DNA from: Clostridium yunnanense | Lineage (GTDB): Bacteria > Bacillota > Clostridia > Clostridiales > Clostridiaceae | Length of the DNA stretch: 64,000 bases | Direction of reading: 5' to 3' | NCBI RefSeq assembly: GCF_016595795.1 | Contig: NZ_JAENHN010000006.1 | Location: 1-64,000 of the forward strand | In this document: positions 27,743 through 36,938 of the stretch, one piece after another | Layout: every line of letters begins with the position of its first letter | Position numbering within the stretch: position 1 is the first letter of the stretch | Notes under the pieces: model-generated | What the model was told of the DNA's origin: nothing | Seen by the model: the letters and a program-made list of their open reading frames with translations, nothing else | The model's database searches: none | Position numbers and translations under genes: made by a program

Positions 27743-29221
27743 TTATCTTCCATATAATTTTGTGATTTTTTTTATCTTCTCTACTAGTTCTGGCGTAAGC
27801 TCATTATCTAAAAGCCTCCACCTCCAATTATTACCTAAAGTAGAAGGTACATTTATTCTACCTTCGCTACCAAGACCTAAATAATCCTGAATTGGAATAA
27901 TAGCAAGATCTGATACTGTTGAAAAGGCTAATCTTATAAATTTCCAATGTACATCATCTATATTATTTTCATCAATATCTAAATAATCATTTGCTAATTT
28001 TTTATCTTCAAAATTAAGCTTATGATACCATTCTGTTATAGTCTCATTATCATGGGTTCCCGTGTATACAACAGAGTTTCTATTATAATTATGAGGCATA
28101 TAGTCCCCTGCTTCTCTTGAGTCAAAGGCAAACTCTAGCACCTTCATTCCTGGATAGCCTGTTTTTTTAACAAGTTCTAGCACACCTTCAGTAAGAAAAC
28201 CCAGATCTTCAGCAATTATATCTAAATCACCAAGAGCTTTCTTTATGGCATCAAAAATATCATAACCTGGACCTTTTCTCCAATGCCCAGTTTGTGCCGT
28301 AAGAGCTCCAAAAGGAATTGAATAATACTCATCAAAACCTCTGAAATGATCAACTCGAACAACATCATACAGTTTAAAAGAATAGGCAATCCTCTGAATC
28401 CACCAGGCATACGAGGTTTTCTTATGATATTTCCAATCATATAAAGGGTTTCCCCATAGCTGACCAGTTGCAGAAAAAGCATCAGGAGGACATCCAGCTA
28501 CGGAAATAGGTTGCCTATTTGAGTCAAATTGAAATAATTCTGGATTAGCCCAAGCATCTGCACTATCAAAAGCTACATATATTGGAATATCACCTATTAT
28601 CTTTATACCTTCTTGATTTGCATAAGCTTTTAGATTTAGCCACTGTTTTATAAACATAAACTGCTGGTATTTATAAAATAATATTTCATCTGAGCATTTA
28701 TTCTTGTATCTTTCCAAGGAAGACGGCTCTCTAAGTTTTATGTCTTCATCCCATTCGCTCCAACTCTTACCTTTGTAACTATTTTTAACAGCCATATAGA
28801 GAGAATAATCTTCTAACCAATAAGAATTTTCTCTTATAAACTCATTAAATTCAATATTACTAGTAATATTACTCCTCTCATATGCAGTTCTTAATATCTT
28901 GAATCTAGATAGGTATATTTTCTCATAATCAATGTATCTATCACTATTTCCAAAATCATAACTTTCACATTCTTCCTTAGTCAAATATCCCTCATAAATC
29001 AAAGCTTCTAAATCAATAAAATATGGATTCCCCGCAAAAGTAGAAAATGATTGGTAAGGTGAATCACCATACCCAGTTGGTCCTAGAGGCAGTATCTGCC
29101 AAAACTTTTGACCAGATGCTTTTAGCTTATCTATAAAATCATATGCATATTTTGAAAAAGTCCCTATGCCATATTTTCCTGGCAAACTCGATATAGGCAA
29201 CAATACACCACTGGCTCTCAT
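27743..29221 (-). CDS. malQ: 4-alpha-glucanotransferase (amylomaltase)
   Basis: 492 residues, GH77 length. It starts MRASGVLLPISSLPGKYGIGTFS. The nucleophile region is YDVVRVDHFRGFDEYY (Asp in RVDHF), the acid/base is in IIAEDLGFL, and the third acid is in YTGTHDNETI. It transfers glucan chains between maltodextrins and releases glucose. It is the last gene of malE-malF-malG-malQ, 40 bp after malG. The ATG follows AAAGGAGGAG. Confidence 0.96.
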   Translation of the reverse strand: MRASGVLLPISSLPGKYGIGTFSKYAYDFIDKLKASGQKFWQILPLGPTGYGDSPYQSFSTFAGNPYFIDLEALIYEGYLTKEECESYDFGNSDRYIDYEKIYLSRFKILRTAYERSNITSNIEFNEFIRENSYWLEDYSLYMAVKNSYKGKSWSEWDEDIKLREPSSLERYKNKCSDEILFYKYQQFMFIKQWLNLKAYANQEGIKIIGDIPIYVAFDSADAWANPELFQFDSNRQPISVAGCPPDAFSATGQLWGNPLYDWKYHKKTSYAWWIQRIAYSFKLYDVVRVDHFRGFDEYYSIPFGALTAQTGHWRKGPGYDIFDAIKKALGDLDIIAEDLGFLTEGVLELVKKTGYPGMKVLEFAFDSREAGDYMPHNYNRNSVVYTGTHDNETITEWYHKLNFEDKKLANDYLDIDENNIDDVHWKFIRLAFSTVSDLAIIPIQDYLGLGSEGRINVPSTLGNNWRWRLLDNELTPELVEKIKKITKLYGR

Positions 29222-29261
29222 AACTCTCCTCCTTTATAGTATATTTTATATTATATTCACC

Positions 29262-30095
29262 TTATCCCTTAACAGCCCCTGCTGCTATTCCTTTAATAAT
29301 GTGTTTTTGACAAGTGAAGTAGAATATCACAATTGGTACAATAGCTAATACTAGCATAGCCATCATAGCTCCCATATCTATGGAACCATATCCACCTTTT
29401 AAGTATTGAATTGCAATTGGTATAGTCTTATATTCACTACCTATAAGCAAGTATGGAAGTAAATAATCATTCCATATCCACATTGTATTAAGTATTGAAA
29501 CAGTTATAGATATAGGTTTTAAGATTGGAAATACAACTTTAAAAAAAGTCTGAATAGGGTTGCATCCATCAATAAGAGCAGCTTCTTCAATTTCTAAAGG
29601 AATAGATTTTACAAAACCAGAAAACATAAATACAGATAAACCTGAAGCAAATCCAAGATATATGACAATAATTCCAATAGGATTATCCAAATGAAGCATA
29701 TTAGCTACCTTAGTTGTAGTGAACATTACCATCTGAAATGGTACAATCATTGAAAATACAAATAAATAATACATTGATTTAGTTATTTTTGTTTTAACTC
29801 TAGTTATATACCAACCTGTCATTGAAGTAAACAACACTATAACAACCACTGAAGCTACAGTAATAAAAAATGAGTATCCGAAAGCCTTTAAAAATCCAGT
29901 CTTTATTAAACCATTAGCATAGTTTTCTAATCCAGTAAAGGTCTGTTTTGTCGGAAAAACAAAAGGAGTATCACTGATAAAAAATTTCCCTTTAAAGGAG
30001 TTCATTAATACTATTAGAATAGGAACTAAAAATGCTATAGCAAGTACAAGTAATATTACAAATATTACACTATCTTTAACCTTTGAGTCCTTCAT
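29262..30095 (-). CDS. malG: Sugar ABC transporter permease, MalG type
   Basis: 277 residues, six predicted membrane helices. The EAA loop is EIEEAALIDGCNPIQTFFKV, then FPILKP, which contacts the ATPase. Together with MalF it forms the membrane channel of the maltodextrin importer. Its ATG overlaps the stop of malF by one base (TAATG), so the two are translationally coupled. GGGAGGT precedes it. Confidence 0.93.
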   Translation of the reverse strand: MKDSKVKDSVIFVILLVLAIAFLVPILIVLMNSFKGKFFISDTPFVFPTKQTFTGLENYANGLIKTGFLKAFGYSFFITVASVVVIVLFTSMTGWYITRVKTKITKSMYYLFVFSMIVPFQMVMFTTTKVANMLHLDNPIGIIVIYLGFASGLSVFMFSGFVKSIPLEIEEAALIDGCNPIQTFFKVVFPILKPISITVSILNTMWIWNDYLLPYLLIGSEYKTIPIAIQYLKGGYGSIDMGAMMAMLVLAIVPIVIFYFTCQKHIIKGIAAGAVKG

Positions 30096-30937
30096 TAACT
30101 TTCTACCTCCCTACTTCTTGTAAATATAAGCTGTGCAAACGCAAATACTCCAACTAGTAAAAAGAACAGGACTGCTTTTGCTTGACCTACTCCTTCCCAT
30201 CCAACTGAGCCATAGAAAGTATTATATATATCTAATGCTAACATAGCTGTCTTTTTCGCAGGTGCACCTGCCGTTAACGCTAAGTTCTGGTCAAATAGCT
30301 TAAAAGAGTTTGATATAGTTAAAAATAAACATATTGTTATAGAAGGCATGATCATAGGTATCTTTATATTTCTAAGTATTCTAAAAGAGCTTGCTCCATC
30401 TATCTTTGCTGCTTCTACAAGGTCCTCAGGAACATTTTGAATTCCTGCAATATATATAATCATCATATATCCTATAAGTTGCCAATTCATTAAAACTACA
30501 AGACCATAAAAACCAAACTTAGGATCATAGGTCATAGTAACACCAAATTTGAATAAAACACCGTTTATAATAAGCTGCCATATATATCCGAGAACTATCC
30601 CCCCTATTAAATTGGGCATAAAAAAGGCAGATCTAAAAATGTTTGAACCCTTTTTTCCTCTTGTAAGCAATAGTGCTAATATAAAAGCAAATATATTTAT
30701 GGTTATCACTGATATTACAGTAAACTTAGCAGTAAAAATCAACGCATTCATAAAATCTTTGTTATTAATAGCTTTTACATAATTGCTTAATCCTACAAAT
30801 TCAGAATTAGTCACTGTTGTAAACTCTGTAAAAGATAAATACATTCCTAATACAAATGGCACTAAAAAAGCTATTAAAAATGCTATCAAGGTTGGAAGTA
30901 AAAATATATGAAAATACTTTTTTAATATCTTCTCCAC
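30095..30937 (-). CDS. malF: Sugar ABC transporter permease, MalF type
   Basis: 280 residues from a GTG at 30937 that lies 8 nt after AGGAG; a TTG seven codons earlier would place the ribosome site inside the gene. It has six membrane helices. The EAA loop is DLVEAAKIDGASSFRILRNI, then KIPMIMP. It lacks the large periplasmic loop of E. coli MalF, as is usual in Gram-positives. Partner of MalG. A stem-loop separates it from malE. Confidence 0.93.
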   Translation of the reverse strand: MEKILKKYFHIFLLPTLIAFLIAFLVPFVLGMYLSFTEFTTVTNSEFVGLSNYVKAINNKDFMNALIFTAKFTVISVITINIFAFILALLLTRGKKGSNIFRSAFFMPNLIGGIVLGYIWQLIINGVLFKFGVTMTYDPKFGFYGLVVLMNWQLIGYMMIIYIAGIQNVPEDLVEAAKIDGASSFRILRNIKIPMIMPSITICLFLTISNSFKLFDQNLALTAGAPAKKTAMLALDIYNTFYGSVGWEGVGQAKAVLFFLLVGVFAFAQLIFTRSREVES

Positions 30938-30964
30938 GTTATCTTCTCCTACTCTCAATTTTAA

Positions 30965-31001
30965 AATGGTGAGTTAGAGTTATTTCTCTATTCTCACCAT
31001 T
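30965..31001 (-). terminator. Intercistronic stem-loop between malE and malF
   Basis: AATGGTGAG (30965-30973) pairs with CTCACCATT (30993-31001), with an inner TAGAG/CTCTA stem, then TTTTAAAA on the minus strand. Such hairpins after binding-protein genes lower downstream expression or protect the upstream mRNA, giving more MalE than MalFG. Confidence 0.7.
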
Positions 31002-31021
31002 AGTTAATTATTTTAAATTGA

Positions 31022-32380
31022 TTACTTCTTATTTGCTTTTTCTGTTTGCCATGATTCTTTAACTGTTTTTACTACATCATCCCAAGATTTATTACCTTGG
31101 CTATATTCTAACAAAGCATCACCAAATGAATTTTTAAAGTTTTCACTTGGGAAGGCTGCAAATGTCCAAACTACGCTATTTACCCCTTTGCTGTTCCATG
31201 TTAAAACTTCCTTAGCTAATGGATCTGATGGCTTTTCGCTATCACTAAAGGTATTAAATGGAGCTATAAACCCTAAATCCTTTGTCACATACTTTTTACC
31301 TGTATCACTTGAGAATAACCATTCAAGGAATGCAATCGAATCATTCTGTTTTTCTTTTGAAACCTTACTGTTAATTGCAAAGAAGTTTTCTGTACCTATG
31401 CATAGACCTTGCTTTTCTTCACCAGCTACTCCAGTATATATTGGTAAGAATTTAATATCTGATTCTTGTACCTTATTTCCGCTAACTCCCTTTATTTGGT
31501 TCCAAGCCCAGTTTCCATTTTGAACCATCGCAGCATTTCCTAGTGCAAAATCAGCCATTGAATCATCAACAGATTTGCTTCCTAACAATTTCTTGTCTGT
31601 AGATGAGTTATTAATATATAAATCAAATATATTTTTATAATTATTTGCATATTTGAAGTCAATTTTATCTGCAGCTAGTCCTGCTAAAATTGTATTGTCA
31701 TATTTAGTATTATCTTTAAATTCATAATAGAAAGGTAGATTTGCTAGATGAGTCTGCCATCTCCATTGTTCTCCTGATTTTAAGGAAGTTGATGCAAACA
31801 CACCCTTTATACCAAGTTGATCTTTATGTTTAGTCATATCTTCAACAACTTTCTTCAAAGTATCATAATTAGTTATTTCAGTTGTAGAATTTATTGATAC
31901 AGCTTTATCAGTAAGTGCAAAATACTTTTTCATTATAGCTTCATTATAAATTATTCCATATCCTTCTATTGCATAAGGAATTCCATAAATTCCGTCACCA
32001 CTCTTTACCGACAAAGATTTATCTGTTAAGTAACTATAAAGCTTTGTATCCTTTAAATCCAAAGTATAATCCTTCCAACTTTGATATCCTACAGGCCCAT
32101 TTATTTGGAATATTGTTGGCGCATCAGATTTTGCTATTTCTGATTTTAAAGTTGTTTCATAAGTACCACTTGCTGCTGTAACAACTTTTACCTTAACACC
32201 TTTTTCTTTTTCATAAGCCTTTGCTATATTGTCATATACTTGAGCAATTTCAGGTTTGAAATTTAAGAAATAAATTTCTTTTGTTGCTGATGCTGATGTT
32301 TTCCCACTGTTTCCACACCCTACAAATAAAGTAGACCCCATAGCCACACACATTATAAGACTTAGTAACTTCTTTTTCAT
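31022..32380 (-). CDS. malE: Maltodextrin-type ABC solute-binding lipoprotein
   Basis: 452 residues. A signal peptide with lipobox LFVGC (Cys22) anchors it to the outer face of the membrane. It has the cluster-B binding-protein fold with conserved aromatic and acidic residues, for example GYGIIYNEAIMKKYF and FALGNAAMVQNGNWAWNQI. The ligand is inferred from malQ and the LacI regulator and could be another glucoside. No ATPase gene is in the operon, so a shared MsmX/MalK-like ATPase from elsewhere is expected. The ATG follows AAGGGGAGAGG. Confidence 0.88.
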   Translation of the reverse strand: MKKKLLSLIMCVAMGSTLFVGCGNSGKTSASATKEIYFLNFKPEIAQVYDNIAKAYEKEKGVKVKVVTAASGTYETTLKSEIAKSDAPTIFQINGPVGYQSWKDYTLDLKDTKLYSYLTDKSLSVKSGDGIYGIPYAIEGYGIIYNEAIMKKYFALTDKAVSINSTTEITNYDTLKKVVEDMTKHKDQLGIKGVFASTSLKSGEQWRWQTHLANLPFYYEFKDNTKYDNTILAGLAADKIDFKYANNYKNIFDLYINNSSTDKKLLGSKSVDDSMADFALGNAAMVQNGNWAWNQIKGVSGNKVQESDIKFLPIYTGVAGEEKQGLCIGTENFFAINSKVSKEKQNDSIAFLEWLFSSDTGKKYVTKDLGFIAPFNTFSDSEKPSDPLAKEVLTWNSKGVNSVVWTFAAFPSENFKNSFGDALLEYSQGNKSWDDVVKTVKESWQTEKANKK

Positions 32381-32454
32381 AATGATTTCCTCTCCCCTTT
32401 AATTATTTGTAAAATCATCATCAAAATATATCGATGAATAAATAATTAATCATT

Positions 32455-32478
32455 GGCACCGTTATCGGTACCGTTTCC
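32455..32478. promoter_or_regulatory. LacI-family operator at the malE promoter
   Basis: ATCGGTACCGTT (32464-32475) is a palindrome centred on GGTACC, preceded by a direct half-copy GGCACCGTTATC. It lies 16-39 bp downstream of the -10 box and upstream of the malE ribosome site. The neighbouring LacI-type protein is the likely ligand; this is inferred. Confidence 0.7.
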
Positions 32479-32493
32479 AATTATTACAAATTA

Positions 32494-32522
32494 AATATAA
32501 CATCTTTCAAATACGTTTACAA
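32494..32522 (-). promoter_or_regulatory. malE promoter with overlapping cre-like site
   Basis: On the minus strand TTGTAA (32517-32522) and TATATT (32494-32499) are 17 bp apart. TTGTAAACGTATTTGA (plus 32507-32522) resembles a CcpA cre site (TGNAAACG core) and overlaps the -35, so catabolite repression is plausible. The promoter is well supported, the cre match is imperfect at its right end. Confidence 0.7.
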
Positions 32523-32677
32523 CCATATATTGGAAATTATTATTTTCTATATTTTTCCCTTTTCATTCATTTTCCGAAATATTATACCTATTTTCTTATT
32601 GAGCTTACATAACTTGATATCATATTATTCTAGCATTGAAAATTTATGATTTATTGCTTAATTACAAAACTGTATAC

Positions 32678-32714
32678 AAAAACAGCTATCAAACAAAAAC
32701 TTTGATAGCTATAA
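32678..32714 (-). terminator. Terminator after the nitroreductase gene
   Basis: AGCTATCAAA (32684-32693) pairs with TTTGATAGCT (32701-32710), followed by GTTTTTG on the minus strand. Confidence 0.75.
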
Positions 32715-32745
32715 AATATTATTATAAAATTTATAAAAATTCACT

Positions 32746-33492
32746 TTATTTATTTCTAAACTTTTCAAGGTAACTTGATGCGGATCTATTCATCTCATGA
32801 GCAAATTCAGACATATACTTTCTTTTGCAAAAAACTTGAATTTGCTCTTTTATATTCTTATCTTTTATACCAGAACCTTCATTCTTGGCTTTATGCATCT
32901 CTAGATGTTCTTCCTGTGAAAGTCTATGATATTTGTTTTCAGAAACAACATATTGCTTCTCAAATCTCACAGGTTTCTTTCTATTCTCTTGAGCATCAAC
33001 TGGATAGCCATAAACTAACATGCAAGCAGGTATAACATATTCAGGTAAATCCAATATTTCTGTAATCTTCTCGCAGTTTTCAATTATATCACCAATATAA
33101 CAGGACCCCACCCCTAGCGACTGAGCTGCAACTACTGTATTTTGGGCTGCAATCATTGCATCTGCCATGGCTAGTAGGATATCTCCTTCCCCAGGTTTTC
33201 TAGGGTTGCACTCTGTATAAACAAATGAATCATACCACCTTTGATAATCAGCAAGAAATACTACTACCATTGGAGCCTTTGCTATAAACGGTTGGTTATC
33301 ACAAAGTATCGATAACCTTTCTTTAAGTTTTTTATCAGTTACATCTATTATGCTATAAAGCATCATAGCTCCTGCAGTTGGTGCTTCAAAAGCAGCCTGC
33401 AATATTTCATTCTTAATATTATCTTCAATTTTCCTATCCTCAAATATCCTCATTGACTTTCTTGTTTTTATTTGTTCTAAAACTTCATTCAT
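32746..33492 (-). CDS. Nitroreductase-family flavoprotein with C-terminal extension
   Basis: 248 residues. The FMN-binding start QIKTRKSMRIFEDRKI, APTAGAMM and the GVGSCYIGDI segment place it in the nitroreductase superfamily. The last about 50 residues (from LEMHKAKNEG) are a lysine-rich helical tail seen in clostridial members. It reduces nitro compounds or flavins with NAD(P)H; the natural substrate is unknown. It is a single gene with its own terminator. The ATG follows GGGGAGG. Confidence 0.85.
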   Translation of the reverse strand: MNEVLEQIKTRKSMRIFEDRKIEDNIKNEILQAAFEAPTAGAMMLYSIIDVTDKKLKERLSILCDNQPFIAKAPMVVVFLADYQRWYDSFVYTECNPRKPGEGDILLAMADAMIAAQNTVVAAQSLGVGSCYIGDIIENCEKITEILDLPEYVIPACMLVYGYPVDAQENRKKPVRFEKQYVVSENKYHRLSQEEHLEMHKAKNEGSGIKDKNIKEQIQVFCKRKYMSEFAHEMNRSASSYLEKFRNK

Positions 33493-34043
33493 TTCATCTA
33501 TCCTCCCCTATTTTATTTTCTTCCAATCATGATTTCCTCTATACATAACTTACTTATAGTTAAAAAATCCTCTCATTAAATAATTTTCATACATATACAA
33601 CTTAATATTAGAGCTTATCTCCATCTATACTGCGTATCTAAATTAACATAATTATATTATATATCAAATATTTACTATACTATCTATAATATTGTCATTT
33701 TTATTAGTCATTTATATCCCAATCAGAATAATTCTATTCACCTCATATATGATATTAATCATAATCCACTTATAAAAATCATATTTATCAAGGTATAGCA
33801 AATTTATAGCTCAAACATTCATACTATACTTAGTGTTTAACACAATAAACCTTTTAATTGTTGGATATATTTAAGACTATTTTTAAAAGTAAGCTAATTA
33901 AAATATCTGACAACAATTACTTAATTCCAACATGGTGCTTTTACGGCACCTAATTATTAGGAAAATCATCGGACAAGCATTTTTTCATTAATTTTTTAGG
34001 CGATTATTTATTGAAACTTTACGTCTTTAAAGGAGGATGTTAT
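33493..34043 (+). other. Intergenic region and zupT leader with two stem-loops
   Basis: About 550 bp without a gene. Upstream of zupT, AATTGTTG (33856-33863) pairs with CAACAATT (33911-33918), and GGTGC (33934-33938) pairs with GCACC (33946-33950), followed by a T-rich stretch at 33981. This could be a regulatory leader or a terminator plus operator. I could not match it to a known metal riboswitch. The rest is featureless A+T-rich DNA. Confidence 0.4.
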
Positions 34044-34838
34044 ATGAATAATGTATTATTTGCCTTAGGATTAAGCCTTTTTGCAGGCTTATCTACAGGC
34101 ATAGGAAGCACTTTAGCTTTTTTCACAAAAAAAACAAACACTAAATTTCTTTCATTAAGTCTTGGCTTCTCTGCAGGAGTGATGATTTACGTTTCACTTG
34201 TTGAGATCTTTGTAAATGCAAAAGACTCTTTAACTGCTGAACTTGGAGTAAGAGATGGATCTTGGCTCACTGTAATATCTTTCTTCTGTGGTATTCTTCT
34301 TATATATCTCATTGACACCTTTATCCCAAGTGAAGAAAACTCTACAGCTGCATACACCATTAACTTTAATAATGGATACTCTGATGTAAAATTACTTAGG
34401 ATAGGACTATTAACTGCTGTCGCTATTGCTATTCATAATTTTCCTGAGGGAATAGCAACTTTTATCTCTGCAATACATAGTCCTTCGATAGCAGTGCCAA
34501 TCGCTATTGCTATTGCTATTCACAATATACCGGAAGGTATTTCAGTATCAGTTCCCATATATTATGCAACTGGCGACAGAAAAAAAGCCTTTTTATATTC
34601 TTTCTTTTCAGGCCTTTCCGAACCTTTAGGTGCAATTATTGGATACTTAATCCTTATGCCTTTTATAAACAACCTTACCTTTGGTATCATATTTGCAGCG
34701 GTAGCTGGTATTATGGTATTTATATCTTTGAATGAGTTAATCCCAGCAGCAAGAGACTATGGCGACCAAAATCTCTACATATATGGTCTTATTTCAGGAA
34801 TGGCTGTAATGGCTGTTAGTTTGCTCTTATTCTTATAG
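34044..34838 (+). CDS. zupT: ZIP-family metal transporter ZupT
   Basis: 264 residues from the ATG that follows AAAGGAGG; an in-frame TTG at 34011 lacks a ribosome site. It has eight membrane helices. The paired metal motifs HNFPEGIA and HNIPEGIS lie in helices IV and V. It imports divalent metals such as zinc, iron or manganese. It is a single gene with a structured upstream region. Confidence 0.94.
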   Translation: MNNVLFALGLSLFAGLSTGIGSTLAFFTKKTNTKFLSLSLGFSAGVMIYVSLVEIFVNAKDSLTAELGVRDGSWLTVISFFCGILLIYLIDTFIPSEENSTAAYTINFNNGYSDVKLLRIGLLTAVAIAIHNFPEGIATFISAIHSPSIAVPIAIAIAIHNIPEGISVSVPIYYATGDRKKAFLYSFFSGLSEPLGAIIGYLILMPFINNLTFGIIFAAVAGIMVFISLNELIPAARDYGDQNLYIYGLISGMAVMAVSLLLFL

Positions 34839-35097
34839 TAAACCTATCATATATTCTAAAACTGTATTTATAAGAATGATAATCCAAGTCAAATAAAATT
34901 TGTTTTTTCCCAAAGTGTCTAACTTATTACTTCTTAGAATATTTAAAATATCAGTTAAAATTTGCAGTTAAACAAAAAAATATAATAACACCTTACTAAC
35001 TGTAAGGTTAGTAAATAACAAATATGTGCATACTTACATTGTCTACCATGTTGATATATAATCTTTAATTATATATTTTATTATGAGGAGGTATTTT

Positions 35098-35616
35098 ATG
35101 AACTTCATAGAACTTGCTAAAGAAAGATACTCTGTAAGAAATTTTGATTCAAGAAAAGTAGAAAAAGATAAACTAGCTTTAATTTTAGAAGCCGGTAGAA
35201 TAGCACCTACTGCAGCTAATCTTCAACCTCAAAGAATTTTAGTTATCGAAAGTGATGAGGCTGTTGCTAAGTTAAAAGATTGCACAATTTATTCTTTTAA
35301 TGCTCCTATGGCACTAATTGTATGTGCTGATAAAAATGAAGCTTGGAAACGTAAATATGACGAAAAAATACATACCGATATAGATGGCAGTATTGTCGCA
35401 ACTCACATGATGCTCCAAGCTGCTGAGCTTGGTCTAGGTACAACATGGGTTGGTCACTTTGATCCTGAATCTGTTATAAAAACTTTCAATATCCCTGAAA
35501 ACTTAGTTCCAGTATGCATTTTGCCATTGGGATATCCAAGTAATGATTCAAAGCCAAATCCTAATCATGAAAAGAGAAAAGATATTTCTGAAACTGTTTT
35601 TTATAATGAATTTTAA
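35098..35616 (+). CDS. Nitroreductase-family flavoprotein
   Basis: 172 residues from the ATG after GAGGAGG; the ATG at 35083 overlaps that site. A compact nitroreductase: LAKERYSVRNFDSRKV, APTAANLQPQRI (FMN phosphate contact), and GLGTTWVGHFDP. The C-terminus GYPSNDSKPNPNHEKRKDI is typical. It reduces nitroaromatics or flavin with NAD(P)H; the physiological role is unknown. It is monocistronic with a strong terminator. Confidence 0.9.
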   Translation: MNFIELAKERYSVRNFDSRKVEKDKLALILEAGRIAPTAANLQPQRILVIESDEAVAKLKDCTIYSFNAPMALIVCADKNEAWKRKYDEKIHTDIDGSIVATHMMLQAAELGLGTTWVGHFDPESVIKTFNIPENLVPVCILPLGYPSNDSKPNPNHEKRKDISETVFYNEF

Positions 35617-35619
35617 TAT

Positions 35620-35663
35620 AAAGACACTCAATAGGTTTCACTTAAATCCTATTGAGTGTCTTT
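35620..35663 (+). terminator. Strong terminator after nitroreductase
   Basis: A perfect 16-bp stem, AAAGACACTCAATAGG with CCTATTGAGTGTCTTT, and a 12-nt loop. It can work in both directions. Confidence 0.85.
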
Positions 35664-35761
35664 ATATATAAATATTAATACCTTCTTTATTGATTCTTTC
35701 TTTTAATATTAAACTCAGCCTATCTTCACTATAAAAACTTAATTTTCTATACACATCACCC

Positions 35762-36298
35762 TTAATCAAACTCAATTTCGTTTGTATACATAGACTTAAC
35801 AAATCTTCCACCTAAAAGAGTGTTATGATGGTCAACTATTTGCTTTGAAGTAAGTATAGGTCCATCAAAAGTACTATTTGCATCTCTAACCAATACATTT
35901 TCATGATATCCTAAACTATAAGCACATCTACAAGTAGTGTCTAAACAAAACTCCGTCTGCATTCCTGCTATAATAAGTCTTTTAATTCCCTTCTTCTTCA
36001 ATGTATCATCTAAACTTGTTTTATAAAAAGAATCCCAAGTTGTCTTCTCTATTACAGTTTCGTTATCTAACGGAGCTATTTTAGGATGAATCTGCCACGT
36101 TGGCTTTGCTCTATTATATTCGTCATCATCTTCACTAGTATGCTGAATGTATATTACTGGAGTACCTGTTTTTCTAGCCTTTTGAAGTAAAATATAAATA
36201 TTATCTAGAACCTTCTCACCGTTATATAAGGATTGATTCTCATAGGAGTACATAGCAACTTGTACATCTACAATTAATAACGCAGTATCTTTAGACAT
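35762..36298 (-). CDS. Isochorismatase-family cysteine hydrolase
   Basis: 178 residues with the triad Asp11 (LLIVDVQVAM), Lys85 (VIEKTTWDSF) and Cys118 (AGMQTEFCLDTT). It lacks the metal-site histidine pattern of nicotinamidase, so an amide or other acyl substrate is more likely. It is a single gene, not linked to the NAD operon. The ATG follows TGAGGAG. Confidence 0.85.
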   Translation of the reverse strand: MSKDTALLIVDVQVAMYSYENQSLYNGEKVLDNIYILLQKARKTGTPVIYIQHTSEDDDEYNRAKPTWQIHPKIAPLDNETVIEKTTWDSFYKTSLDDTLKKKGIKRLIIAGMQTEFCLDTTCRCAYSLGYHENVLVRDANSTFDGPILTSKQIVDHHNTLLGGRFVKSMYTNEIEFD

Positions 36299-36381
36299 TA
36301 CAAACTCCTCACTTTCAAAGTAATATAAAAATTATTTAAAGTTAAATTATAACACTTATCCATATATTATACTATTTAACT

Positions 36382-36837
36382 CTACAACAATCTTAACTTA
36401 CTTAAAGTATGTTCGTTCCAAACCCCAAAACCTTCAGAGTACTTATTTTCGAAAAACATAGGCAATCTCTCTTTAAATCCCTCAGCAAGATCAAGATCTT
36501 GCAGAATATCTTTATCTACCCAGAATACTTTACCTTCTTCTGTGTTTTTTGTGATCTCCCCTGTAAAATTATCTGTTTTAAAATTGAACACAAAATATTT
36601 CTCTTTAGTTTCATCATTATACCAATATACAACTCCACAGGCCTCTAAATCATATACTGTAAGACCTGTTTCTTCTCTTATCTCCCTTATAGTTGATTCT
36701 ACTATACTTTCTCCATCTTCTATGTGTCCTCCTGGAAACGATATTCCTTTCCAAGATTTAATCCTATTTTGAACTAAAACCTTGTTATTTATTTTATCAT
36801 AAATCATGCACATATTAGTTAATTCAACTTTACTCAT
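36382..36837 (-). CDS. Nudix hydrolase (MutT/8-oxo-dGTPase-like)
   Basis: 151 residues. The Nudix box is intact: GGHIEDGESIVESTI then REIREETGL, with all catalytic glutamates. WKGISFPGGH before it and the C-terminal tryptophan-rich end fit 8-oxo-dGTP diphosphatases of Firmicutes. It would hydrolyse oxidised nucleotides or another nucleoside diphosphate derivative. It is a useful contrast with the degenerate box of the NrtR-like protein at 24.1 kb. The ATG follows GGAGAGG. Confidence 0.87.
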   Translation of the reverse strand: MSKVELTNMCMIYDKINNKVLVQNRIKSWKGISFPGGHIEDGESIVESTIREIREETGLTVYDLEACGVVYWYNDETKEKYFVFNFKTDNFTGEITKNTEEGKVFWVDKDILQDLDLAEGFKERLPMFFENKYSEGFGVWNEHTLSKLRLL

Positions 36838-36889
36838 TTATTTCCTCTCCGTAAGACTCAATTTTAACTCATAGGTTATCTATAATACA

Positions 36890-36926
36890 AAAATCCTACC
36901 AAAACTTTAAGTCATGATAGGACTTT
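36890..36926 (-). terminator. Weak stem-loop after the ArsR gene
   Basis: AATCCTACC (36892-36900) pairs imperfectly with GATAGGACTT (36916-36925). On the minus strand it ends ATTTTTG, 13 bp after the ArsR stop. Confidence 0.5.
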
Positions 36927-36938
36927 ATATTAAGTTAT

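Noticed and set aside
35762-36298. Second nicotinamidase
   Set aside because: The Asp-Lys-Cys triad is present, but the metal-site histidine pattern seen in the protein at 22711-23250 is not, so only the broader family is claimed.
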